Part shown: positions 56,622 to 64,000 of the stretch, in pieces
Layout: every line of letters begins with the position of its first letter
How positions within the stretch are numbered: the first letter of the stretch is position 1
Assembly: GCA_025938035.1 (NCBI GenBank)
Contig: JAICQE010000001.1
Coordinates: 1 to 64,000 of the forward strand
Direction of reading: 5' to 3'
DNA: 64,000 nucleotides
DNA from: Vicinamibacteria bacterium
GTDB lineage: Bacteria > Acidobacteriota > Vicinamibacteria > Vicinamibacterales > UBA2999
The notes under the pieces: model-generated
The model's database searches: none
Told to the model about the DNA's origin: nothing
What the model saw: only the letters and a program-made list of their open reading frames with translations
Position numbers and translations under genes: made by a program

Positions 56622-57949
56622 TGCAGCGCGCCGGAGTACGGGCCGGCGACGACGACCGTCGCGCGCGAGGGATCGAGCGTGGCGCGCGCCGCCTCGTGCA
56701 CCTGGTCGCGGCTGACCTCGGCCAGCAGAGCCGGCAGCCGCACGTCGTAATCGAGACCGAGACCGAACAGTTCCGCGGTCTGAAGGAACGTCGCAATGCC
56801 GACGTTCGTCTCGAGGGTTCGCGGCATCGATCCAATCAGATACTGCTTCGATTCGGCCAGCTCCCTGTCGGCCGGACCATCGGCCGAAAACCTCGACAGT
56901 TCGAGATCGATTGAGGCGACGGCGCGTTCGACATTCGCCGGGCTGACGCCGGCCCGAATCACCAGTGGGCCGGCCGCGACGCTGGCGTCGAATGAGCTGA
57001 ACGTGTAGTACGCCATCCCCTGACGCTCGCGGATGCTGTCCCCGAGGCGACCCCCAAGCGCGTACTGGCCGAGAATGTTGTTCATGATCCAGTACGCGTA
57101 ATAACGCGGATCGTCGCGGCGGATCGTCACGAACCCGTAGGCGACGTCGGCCTGGGCCTTGTTCATCATCGGTAGAACCGTCGTACGGCGCTCGCCGCGG
57201 GGCTCGACGTCCACGAAGCTCATCGCAGCCGGGGCCTCCGCCTGCCATTCCCCAAATACCGACGCAGTGGCCGCAACGGCCCGGTCGGCTTCAACGTCGC
57301 CGACAAGCGCCAGCGACAGCGACTGCGGCGCGAAGCGGGCGCGATGGAACCGCCGGAGATCGTCCATCGTGATCCGCTCGACCGTCTCCAGCGTTCCACG
57401 TATCGGCCGCCCGTACGCGTGCGCGTCTCCATACAACGCCCGCATCATCGTTTCCATGGCGACGGTGGCGGGGTTGTCCTGGTCCTGACGGAGCAGCGTG
57501 ACGATCTCGCCGCGCCGCGTCTCGACTTCGCCCGCCGGAAAGGCCGGCCGGATCGCAATATCGCCCACAAGCGCCAGAATCCGCTCGAAGTCCTCCGCCA
57601 GGCACGTGCAGACCAGCCACATCGCGTGACGGTTCACGGCAACCGTGAGTGACACGCCGCGGCTGTCCAATTCCTCCGCGATTTGATCTCCCGTGCGCGA
57701 TTCGGTCCCTCGATCGATTGTCTTCGAGACGAAATGTGCGAGCCCGGAGAGATCCTGCGGGTCGTACGCCGTTCCGCCATGGAACCCTGCATGAATGGTG
57801 ACCGCCGGGGTCGTTCGTGTTTCCTTGGCGAGAACGGTCAGGCCGTTCGGCAGCACATGTCGCGTCGGCGACAGCCCGCGTCCCCGGCGTCCTGCGGGCG
57901 GCGCGCCGGCGAGCGCCGAACGGGTGTTCGGCTGGTGATCAATCGGCAT
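56618..57949 (-). CDS. M16 peptidase family protein, non-catalytic subunit
   Basis: 443 residues from the ATG at 57949 (11-base overlap with the upstream M16 gene). The M16 fold begins SPTRHVLPNGLTVLAKETRT, but the zinc site is lost: HFVSK replaces HxxEH in LAHFVSKTIDRGTESR. The pair R and Y (IRERQGMAYYTFSSFDA) needed for substrate binding is kept. This is the inactive half of a processing-peptidase-like pair. It is a more divergent sequence from the pair at 24.9 kb, so the two pairs are not recent copies. Confidence 0.85.
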   Translation of the reverse strand: MPIDHQPNTRSALAGAPPAGRRGRGLSPTRHVLPNGLTVLAKETRTTPAVTIHAGFHGGTAYDPQDLSGLAHFVSKTIDRGTESRTGDQIAEELDSRGVSLTVAVNRHAMWLVCTCLAEDFERILALVGDIAIRPAFPAGEVETRRGEIVTLLRQDQDNPATVAMETMMRALYGDAHAYGRPIRGTLETVERITMDDLRRFHRARFAPQSLSLALVGDVEADRAVAATASVFGEWQAEAPAAMSFVDVEPRGERRTTVLPMMNKAQADVAYGFVTIRRDDPRYYAYWIMNNILGQYALGGRLGDSIRERQGMAYYTFSSFDASVAAGPLVIRAGVSPANVERAVASIDLELSRFSADGPADRELAESKQYLIGSMPRTLETNVGIATFLQTAELFGLGLDYDVRLPALLAEVSRDQVHEAARATLDPSRATVVVAGPYSGALQ

Positions 57950-59219
57950 GCGGTTGGAACCGGCCGATGATCCGGTTGGCAGCCGTGAAACGCGCGGCGG
58001 CGACCCTGGCGACGTCCTCGAGCGCGACCGCATCGACGCTGGAGGGAATCGACGGGAAAAAGCGCCAGTCCGCGATTGTCGCGAAGAAACCGAGCTGGTG
58101 GGCGATGTTGGAGACGCTGTCCTGTTCGAACACGAGTCGCGCGCGGAGCTGCGTCTTTGCTTTCGCGAGCTCCTGCGGAGTCACACCTCCCGTGCGCACG
58201 GTTTCGACGACCTGCAGGACACGCTCCTCCAGCACATCGAGTGACGTTCCTTCGGTGGCCGTCAGGGAAATCGTGTAGAGAAAAGGATCCTGCGTCGGCA
58301 CGATCCCGCCGCTCACTGCCGATGCCAGCCCGCTGTTGACCAGCGCCTGATAGAGCCGGGCGCTCCGCTGCGGCGGCGGCGTCCGGAAACTCGCCCAGAG
58401 GTTCAGGCCCTTGGCGCCCGTGAGGACACTGTCGAGGACCAGCAACGCAAAGAAGTCGGGATCCGTGGCGGCAGGCGCGTGGTACGCGACCTTCAGGTAC
58501 GCAGTCGTCCCCTCTTTGGCAATCGTCAACCGCCGCTCTCCGAGCTGCGGTGGCTCCTGGGTATAGCGCGACTTCGATAACGCGCCCGGCGCGATATTTC
58601 CGAACTGCTTCTCGGCGCTCCTCATTGCCTCGTCCGCGTCTACGGCGCCGACGATGACGAGAGTCGCGTTGTTGGGAACGTAATGCTGACGGTAATAGCC
58701 GTACAGATCGTCGCGCGTCATCGTCTGCAGGTCGCCGAGCCATCCGATGGTCGGGTGACGATACGGGTGCGCGTGAAACGCCGCCGCCGTCAATTCCTGG
58801 TCGAGCAGCTGTTCGGGATCGTTTTCGCCGCCCTGTAGCTCCGAGATGATCACCGTACGTTCGGATTCGACATCCGCGGGGTCGTACAGGCAGTTCGCCA
58901 TGCGTTCCGATTCGATGAACAGCATGTGATCGAGGGCGTCGTGCGTGGCCGTTTCCGTGTAGGTGGTCTGGTCGATCCAGGTGTAGCCGTTCCAATAGCC
59001 GCCGTACTGCTCGATGATGCCTTTGACCTTCTCGCGGGGGATGTTGGTTGTCCCCTTGAAGTTCATGTGCTCGACCCAGTGCGAGACGCCGGTCAGGCCC
59101 GGACGCTCGTCCTTCGAGCCGACGCGGTACCAGCACCAGACGGAGGCGAGCGGTGCGGTGTGCACCTCCTGGATCAGGACGCGCAGGCCGTTGTCGAGGA
59201 ACTGCTCCCGTACGTCCAT
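57939..59219 (-). CDS. M16 zinc metallopeptidase, catalytic subunit
   Basis: 426 residues from the ATG at 59219. H-W-V-E-H in VSHWVEHMNFKGTTNIP is an intact HxxEH site; the distal glutamate is in ERTVIISELQGGENDPEQLL. The start VREQFLDNGLRVLIQEVHTA is typical of M16 proteins, and there is no signal peptide. It forms an operon with an inactive partner and a HAD hydrolase, each overlapping the next. TATAAT sits six bases before its ATG. Confidence 0.9.
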   Translation of the reverse strand: MDVREQFLDNGLRVLIQEVHTAPLASVWCWYRVGSKDERPGLTGVSHWVEHMNFKGTTNIPREKVKGIIEQYGGYWNGYTWIDQTTYTETATHDALDHMLFIESERMANCLYDPADVESERTVIISELQGGENDPEQLLDQELTAAAFHAHPYRHPTIGWLGDLQTMTRDDLYGYYRQHYVPNNATLVIVGAVDADEAMRSAEKQFGNIAPGALSKSRYTQEPPQLGERRLTIAKEGTTAYLKVAYHAPAATDPDFFALLVLDSVLTGAKGLNLWASFRTPPPQRSARLYQALVNSGLASAVSGGIVPTQDPFLYTISLTATEGTSLDVLEERVLQVVETVRTGGVTPQELAKAKTQLRARLVFEQDSVSNIAHQLGFFATIADWRFFPSIPSSVDAVALEDVARVAAARFTAANRIIGRFQPHAD

Positions 59220-59225
59220 CAGCGA

Positions 59226-59231
59226 ATTATA
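59226..59231 (-). promoter_or_regulatory. Consensus -10 (TATAAT) six bases before an M16 gene
   Basis: A perfect TATAAT on the minus strand ends six bases from the ATG at 59219, with no Shine-Dalgarno sequence. It lies in the 60-bp gap shared with the divergent ileS gene, and predicts an mRNA starting at the ATG. Confidence 0.6.
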
Positions 59232-59279
59232 GGCATGCAGGCAGGCAGAGCCGGGTCCCGCGCGATACCATTGAGGTTT

Positions 59280-62093
59280 ATGCCCGAGTGGAAAGAGACG
59301 GTAAACCTGCCACGGACAGGTTTTCCGATGAAGGCCAACCTCCAGACCGCTGAGCCCGAGGCGATCGCCCGGTGGGAGGCAATGGACCTCTACGAACGAA
59401 TTCGCGAAAAGCGCCGCGGCGCGCCGAAGTTCGTCTTTCATGACGGTCCGCCGTATGCCAACGGCCAGATCCACCTCGGCACCGCCCTCAACAAGATCCT
59501 GAAGGACATCGTCATCAAGTCCCGCACGATGGCCGGTTTCGACGTGCCGTACAAGCCAGGGTACGACTGCCACGGCCTGCCGATCGAGTTGAAAGTGGAC
59601 CGGGAGCTTGGACCGAAGAAGCGCGATATGTCCATCGCCGACATTCGCCGCGCCTGTCGTGAATACGCCGGCCGGTACATCGATGTGATGACCGCGGAGT
59701 TCAAGCGGCTGATGGTCTTCGGCGATTGGTCCCACTACTACCTGACCATGAATGCGCAGTACCAGGCGGACATCGCCCGATCGCTCGGCAAGTTCGTCGA
59801 GCGCGGGCTGGTCTACAAAGGCAAGAAGCCTGTTCACTGGTGCATTCACTGCCGGACGGCGCTCGCCGAGGCGGAGGTCGAGTACGACGATCACACCTCG
59901 CCGTCGATCTACGTCGAGTTCCCGCTCAGCGCGGCAAGTGCAGCGGATCTGGCAGCTCGCGCGCCGGCGCTCGCTGGACGCGATGTCTCGGTACTCATCT
60001 GGACGACAACGCCGTGGACGATTCCGTCGAATCTGGCAATCGCGTTTCATCCCGAACTGGACTATGCGGCGTATGACGTCGACGGCCGCGTTGTCATCGT
60101 CGCCGAAGGCCTGGCGGCGACGGTCGCGCAGACCATCAGGCGGCCATTCGGCGAACCGATCGCGCGCATGAAGGGTGAAACGCTGGAGGGTCTCAGGTTC
60201 CGCCATCCTCTGTACGAGCGCGATTCAGTCGCGGTCCTGGCGGATTACGTCACGCTCGAACAAGGCACAGGTGCGGTTCATACCGCGCCGGGCCACGGCG
60301 CGGACGACTTTCTGACCGGGAAAAAGTACGGCTTGGACATCTACGCGCCAGTCGGACCAGGGGGCCATTTTCTCGACTCGGTCGAATTGTTTGCCGGCCA
60401 GCGCGTGTTCGACGCAAACCCGAAAGTCGAGGAGGCATTGCACGAACGCAGCCGTCTCTGGCATCGGGAATCGTTGTCCCACCAGTACCCGCACTGCTGG
60501 CGCTGCCACAATCCGGTGATCTTTCTGGCGACGTCGCAGTGGTTCGTGCGCCTGGACGGCGAGGCCGCAATTGCCGGTGCGGATGGCCAGCGGCGGACGC
60601 TGCGGGAGGCGGCACGCCGCGCCATTGACCACGAGGTGAAGTGGGTCCCGGCCTGGGGCCGGGACCGCATCTTCAACATGGTGACCAACCGGCCGGACTG
60701 GTGCATCTCCCGTCAGCGCGCGTGGGGTGTACCGATCCCTGCGCTCGACTGCACGGCCTGCGGCGAGGCGCTCCTGACCACGGAGTTGATCGACCTGGCA
60801 GCCACGGTGTTCGAGCGATACAACGCGGACGCGTGGTACGAACGACCAGTCGAGGAGTTCGTGCCGCCGGGCCTGACCTGTCCGTCATGCGGCGGCGCTT
60901 CCTTTGAGCGCGAGCGCGACATCCTGGACGTCTGGTTCGATTCCGGCTCGAGCCACGAAGCAGTGCTGGCGAGATCGCCGGAGCTCGGCTGGCCGGCGGA
61001 CCTGTACGTCGAGGGCAGCGATCAGCATCGTGGCTGGTTCCAGAGCTCGCTGCTGGTGGCGCTGGCGACCCGTGGCCGCCCGCCGTATCGCGAGGTGCTG
61101 ACGCATGGATTCCTGATCGACCTCGAAGGCCGGAAGATGTCGAAGTCGGTGGGAAACGCCATCGCCCCGCAGGACGTGATCAAGGAGAGTGGCGCCGAAA
61201 TCCTGCGGCTGTGGGTCGCGATGAGCGAGTACACGGAGGACCTGCGCGTGAGCAAGGAAATCCTGACTCGCGTCGTGGACGTCTACCGGAAGCTTCGGAA
61301 CACGTGCCGGATCCTGGCGGCAAACCTCTATGACTTCAATCCGGCTGCCGATGCGCTGCCCCTCGACCGCCTCGACGCCGTAGACCGCTTCGCGCTCGCA
61401 CGATACGCCGAAGCCGCGCAGCGGATGCTGCGCGCGTACGACGAGTACGATTTCTCGACCGTCACGCAGAGTCTGAACACGCTGATGACCGTGGACCTGA
61501 GCGCGTTTTACGTGGATGTCACGAAGGACCGGATGTACACGCTCAGCCCGCGCTCACACGAGCGCCGCTCGACGCAGACGGCGATGTTCATCATCTGCGA
61601 CGGACTGGCGAGGCTGCTGGCGCCAATCCTGCCGGTCACCGCGGACGACTTGTGGCGGCACTTACCCGGCGAACGCGGCGTCTCGGTTCACCTGGAAGAC
61701 TTCCCGGCTGTCGGCCATCTCGCCAATCCGGACGTGGTTGCCACCTGGGAACGTCTGCTCGCCGTTCGCGAAACGGTGAACGGTGCGCTCGAGGAGAAGC
61801 GAAAGGACAAGATAATCGGGAACTCGCTGAGCGCGCGGGTCGTGATCACCGCCCGGGGGCCGGTCGGCGAGCTTCTCGAGATGCACGAGCAGCACCTGCC
61901 GATGCTCTTCAACGTCTCCGCTGTCGCCCTGCATCTCGGGCCGGCCGGTGAGGGCGACGATGTCCAGGTGGCCATCGAGAAGGCACCGGGGGTGAAGTGT
62001 GCCAGGTGCTGGCGGTTCGTCGCTGGTGTCCGCGCTGAGCCGGAGTGGGAAGGCGTCTGCGATCGCTGTCGCGACGCCTTGAGCGCGGCCTGA
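59280..62093 (+). CDS. ileS: Isoleucyl-tRNA synthetase
   Basis: 937 residues from the ATG at 59280. HIGH appears as H-L-G-T in FHDGPPYANGQIHLGTALNK, KMSKS in DLEGRKMSKSVGNAIAPQDV. The bacterial (mupirocin-sensitive-type) W-signature DVWFDSGSSH and VEGSDQHRGWFQSSLL are present, and the C-terminal zinc finger is CARCWRF...CDRCRDAL. It charges tRNA-Ile with editing. No T-box leader is visible in the 60-base upstream gap. Its stop overlaps the lspA start (TGATG), linking it to lipoprotein processing genes as in many genomes. Confidence 0.97.
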   Translation: MPEWKETVNLPRTGFPMKANLQTAEPEAIARWEAMDLYERIREKRRGAPKFVFHDGPPYANGQIHLGTALNKILKDIVIKSRTMAGFDVPYKPGYDCHGLPIELKVDRELGPKKRDMSIADIRRACREYAGRYIDVMTAEFKRLMVFGDWSHYYLTMNAQYQADIARSLGKFVERGLVYKGKKPVHWCIHCRTALAEAEVEYDDHTSPSIYVEFPLSAASAADLAARAPALAGRDVSVLIWTTTPWTIPSNLAIAFHPELDYAAYDVDGRVVIVAEGLAATVAQTIRRPFGEPIARMKGETLEGLRFRHPLYERDSVAVLADYVTLEQGTGAVHTAPGHGADDFLTGKKYGLDIYAPVGPGGHFLDSVELFAGQRVFDANPKVEEALHERSRLWHRESLSHQYPHCWRCHNPVIFLATSQWFVRLDGEAAIAGADGQRRTLREAARRAIDHEVKWVPAWGRDRIFNMVTNRPDWCISRQRAWGVPIPALDCTACGEALLTTELIDLAATVFERYNADAWYERPVEEFVPPGLTCPSCGGASFERERDILDVWFDSGSSHEAVLARSPELGWPADLYVEGSDQHRGWFQSSLLVALATRGRPPYREVLTHGFLIDLEGRKMSKSVGNAIAPQDVIKESGAEILRLWVAMSEYTEDLRVSKEILTRVVDVYRKLRNTCRILAANLYDFNPAADALPLDRLDAVDRFALARYAEAAQRMLRAYDEYDFSTVTQSLNTLMTVDLSAFYVDVTKDRMYTLSPRSHERRSTQTAMFIICDGLARLLAPILPVTADDLWRHLPGERGVSVHLEDFPAVGHLANPDVVATWERLLAVRETVNGALEEKRKDKIIGNSLSARVVITARGPVGELLEMHEQHLPMLFNVSAVALHLGPAGEGDDVQVAIEKAPGVKCARCWRFVAGVRAEPEWEGVCDRCRDALSAA

Positions 62094-62584
62094 TGTCCAC
62101 CCGCGTGCAACTCCTCGTGGCTGTGGCGGTCGTGGTATTCGACCAGATCGTCAAGGCAATGGTGCGAAGCCGCCTGATGCTGCACGAAAGCGTCACGGTC
62201 ATTCCGGGATTCTTCGATCTGACGCGCGTGCACAATACGGGCGCGGCGTACGGGTTTCTCAACGGTGTGGATTTCCCGTTCAAGACGGCGTTGCTCGCCT
62301 GCGTGGCGACCGCTGCGCTGATCGGCCTCACACTCTACGCGGTCAAGCTCGAGCGCAGCCAGGTGCTGACACGCGTGGGCCTGACGCTGGTCATCGGCGG
62401 CGCCGCCGGCAACCTCATCGACCGCGTCACCGCCGGCTACGTCCTCGACTTCGTCGACCTCTACCGCGGTGGCTGGCACTTCTGGGCATTCAACGTCGCA
62501 GACTCGGCGATTTCCATCGGCGTGGCACTGATGATCCTCGAGCTGCTTGGCCTCGGACGGACACGTGTATCCAGAGCTGTTTAA
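62093..62584 (+). CDS. lspA: Lipoprotein signal peptidase (SPase II)
   Basis: 163 residues from the ATG at 62093, overlapping the ileS stop by one base. Four membrane helices. The two catalytic aspartates are in AAGNLIDRVTAGYVLDFVDL and FNVADSAISIG; the N-in-HNTGAAYGFL loop is conserved too. It cleaves prolipoproteins after Lgt modification; Lgt is encoded directly downstream. Confidence 0.96.
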   Translation: MSTRVQLLVAVAVVVFDQIVKAMVRSRLMLHESVTVIPGFFDLTRVHNTGAAYGFLNGVDFPFKTALLACVATAALIGLTLYAVKLERSQVLTRVGLTLVIGGAAGNLIDRVTAGYVLDFVDLYRGGWHFWAFNVADSAISIGVALMILELLGLGRTRVSRAV

Positions 62585-63377
62585 GGTCGGACCGTTCACC
62601 GTCTATACCTACGGCGTCCTGCTGGCGGCGTCGTACCTGCTGGGACTGCGCCTGGCGATGTGGCGGGCAAAAAAGTGGGGGCTGGACCCGAACCGGGTGC
62701 TCGACCTCGGCATTTACATCATCATTGCCGCGCTCGTCGGGGCCAAGCTGCTCCTGCTCGTCGTGGACTTCGATCAGTTCAGGAACCCGCGTGAACTGCT
62801 GAACCTCGCCCGCCTCGGCGGAGTGTTCTACGGTGGGCTGCTGCTCGCCGTCGGCGTTGCCTTCTGGTACATCCATCGTCACCGCCTGCCCTTCTGGACG
62901 ACGTGCGACGTGTTCGCGCCCGGCATCGCCCTCGGCCATGTCACAGGACGGCTCGGATGCCTGGCCGCGGGCTGCTGCTACGGCAAGCCGACCGACATGC
63001 CGTGGGCGATCGTGTTCACCAACCCGCTGGCGGCGGCAAACGTCGGGACTCCGCTCGGCATCCCGCTGCATCCCACGCAGATATACGAGGCGGGTGCGTC
63101 GCTGATGATCCTGGCACTCCTGCTCGCCACGGAACGGCGCGGGCGCCGGTTTGCTGGACGGACGTTCTGGTCTTACATGTTTCTGTATGCGGTCTCGCGC
63201 TACGTCATCGAGATCTACCGGGGCGATCCGCGCGGCACCGTGTTCGGAATGTTCTCGACGTCGCAGTTCATTTCGGTCGTGCTCGCGCCGCTCAGCCTGA
63301 TCATGCTGGTCTGGCTGTCTCGCCGCGCCCCCGTCGAACCCGATCAGGCCCGGAAGCCCCGCCGCATGGCCGCATAA
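62565..63377 (+). CDS. lgt: Prolipoprotein diacylglyceryl transferase
   Basis: 270 residues from the GTG at 62565, overlapping lspA by 20 bases (a TTG at 62547 is another option). Seven hydrophobic helices; GGVFYGGLLLAVGVAFWYIH, then ALGHVTGRLGCLAAGCCYGK (the Lgt signature with essential Arg and Asn/Gly) and LHPTQIYEAGAS, and SRYVIEIYRGDPRGTVFG. It attaches diacylglycerol to the lipobox Cys, the step before LspA. The pairing lspA-lgt in one operon is functional logic. Confidence 0.95.
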   Translation: MYPELFKVGPFTVYTYGVLLAASYLLGLRLAMWRAKKWGLDPNRVLDLGIYIIIAALVGAKLLLLVVDFDQFRNPRELLNLARLGGVFYGGLLLAVGVAFWYIHRHRLPFWTTCDVFAPGIALGHVTGRLGCLAAGCCYGKPTDMPWAIVFTNPLAAANVGTPLGIPLHPTQIYEAGASLMILALLLATERRGRRFAGRTFWSYMFLYAVSRYVIEIYRGDPRGTVFGMFSTSQFISVVLAPLSLIMLVWLSRRAPVEPDQARKPRRMAA

Positions 63378-63389
63378 CCGCACAGATCC

Positions 63390-64000
63390 GTGGCGTTCGA
63401 GTTCGAGGTCCCCGCCGACTCCGACGGTCAGCGGCTCGATCGTGTGCTGGTCTCGATGCTCGCCGACCACTCGCGATCGCGGCTTCAGCGGCTGATTGCG
63501 GACGGCTGCGTGCGCGTTGGCGGGACTGTCGCCGTCAAGCCGAACACCATCGTTCACGGTGGAGACCGGATCGAGGTTGACGTTCCCGCGCCACGACCGT
63601 CGGAGGTCGAGCCGGAACCGCTGGATTTCGACATCCTGTATCAGGACCCTGACCTCGCGGTCCTGAACAAGCCGGCGGGAATGGTGGTGCACCCCGGCGC
63701 CGGCCACGCCTCGGGCACGCTCGTCAACGCGCTGCTGCACCACATGGACGATCTCAGCGGCATCGGCGGTGAACGGCGACCGGGCATCGTCCATCGGCTC
63801 GATCGTGGTACGTCCGGGGTGATGGTCGTTGCGAAGAACGACGCCTCACATCAGGAGCTGGCACGTCAGTTTCACGACCGCGAGATCGAGAAGGAGTACA
63901 TCGCGCTCGTGTGGGGCGTCGTACAGGCGGGACGGCGGATCGACGCCGCAATCGGGAGGGATCCCTCGAACCGGCAGAAGATGTCCTCACGCGCCAGGCA
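63390..64000 (+). CDS. rluD: RluD-type 23S rRNA pseudouridine synthase (3' end outside window)
   Basis: GTG start at 63390 (VAFEFEVPADSDGQRLDRVL); open to the end of the window, 203 codons present. Residues 10-80 are an S4 RNA-binding domain (SRSRLQRLIADGCVRVGG), followed by the RluD core: VLNKPAGMVVHPGAGH and the catalytic-Asp motif IVHRLDRGTSGVMVVAKN. The family isomerises uridines in helix 69 of 23S rRNA or other sites. lspA-rluD linkage is widespread. Symbol tentative among RluA/C/D. Confidence 0.9.
   Translation, partial: MAFEFEVPADSDGQRLDRVLVSMLADHSRSRLQRLIADGCVRVGGTVAVKPNTIVHGGDRIEVDVPAPRPSEVEPEPLDFDILYQDPDLAVLNKPAGMVVHPGAGHASGTLVNALLHHMDDLSGIGGERRPGIVHRLDRGTSGVMVVAKNDASHQELARQFHDREIEKEYIALVWGVVQAGRRIDAAIGRDPSNRQKMSSRAR

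Noticed and set aside
59220..59279. T-box leader before ileS
   Set aside because: The gap is only 60 bases, and it contains the divergent M16 promoter; no T-box sequence.

Overview
The window is GC-rich, gene-dense bacterial chromosome without phage, IS or CRISPR signatures. Several families point to an Acidobacteriota genome of the Vicinamibacteria type: the tail of a TIGR03435 protein, a DUF6152 protein, a heme c plus dicopper-monooxygenase-like fusion, an alpha-lytic-type S1 protease, paired M16 peptidases, and dispersed palindromic repeats carrying the words GGCGAGCC and GGGTTCGC. This assignment is inferred from gene content, not from a marker phylogeny. No gene-free stretch exceeds about 300 bases.

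Layout. 1-7.9 kb: TIGR03435 tail, lytic transglycosylase, TPR/DUF2914 protein, a diiron protein divergent from an AraC regulator, PilZ protein, then an MreB-like actin followed by a small membrane protein and an M15-type peptidase. 7.9-20.5 kb: two glycosyltransferase-like genes, PhoX-like and alkaline-phosphatase-superfamily proteins, an Ldh-family dehydrogenase, the cytochrome/dicopper protein, DUF6152, NamZ, a LOG-family protein and an SRPBCC protein. 20.5-30.4 kb: pyruvate kinase divergent from a GatC-like small ORF and amidase, an M16 pair, the Mrp Fe-S carrier ATPase and three small zinc proteins. 30.6-38.2 kb: an AddA/AddB-like recombination operon coupled to a secreted protein. 38.5-41 kb: tRNA-Ala(GGC), a degraded amidohydrolase, a truncated protease propeptide gene and an intact S1 protease. 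41-47.7 kb: hybrid histidine kinase with a separate DHp protein, MobA-like transferase, two convergent cold-shock proteins, a degenerate ABC ATPase coupled to a PHP phosphoesterase, and ErpA with a Fur-rubrerythrin fusion. 47.8-64 kb: class I fumarase divergent from aspartase; a long forward run (methyltransferase, BioY, ThiD, MoaE, MoaD, RF1, PrmC, HIT); a second M16 pair with a HAD hydrolase; then IleS, LspA, Lgt and a partial RluD.

How genes work together. PrmC methylates the RF1 encoded next to it. Lgt and LspA are consecutive steps of lipoprotein maturation. MoaD and MoaE form molybdopterin synthase. ErpA and the Fur-rubrerythrin fusion are co-directional iron genes. Fumarase and aspartase share fumarate and a 27-bp intergenic region. 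MreB, the M15-type peptidase, the lytic transglycosylase and NamZ all act on the cell wall.

The most unusual signals are: (i) a TAnnnT hexamer exactly six bases before the start codon of at least eight genes, suggesting leaderless transcription; (ii) a free-standing histidine-kinase dimerisation domain overlapping its kinase gene; (iii) an ABC ATPase without catalytic residues; (iv) a one-chain Fur plus diiron rubrerythrin; (v) a recombination scar beside the tRNA gene where two 3'-truncated genes meet; (vi) two families of palindromic repeats, one inserted in frame in a gene.
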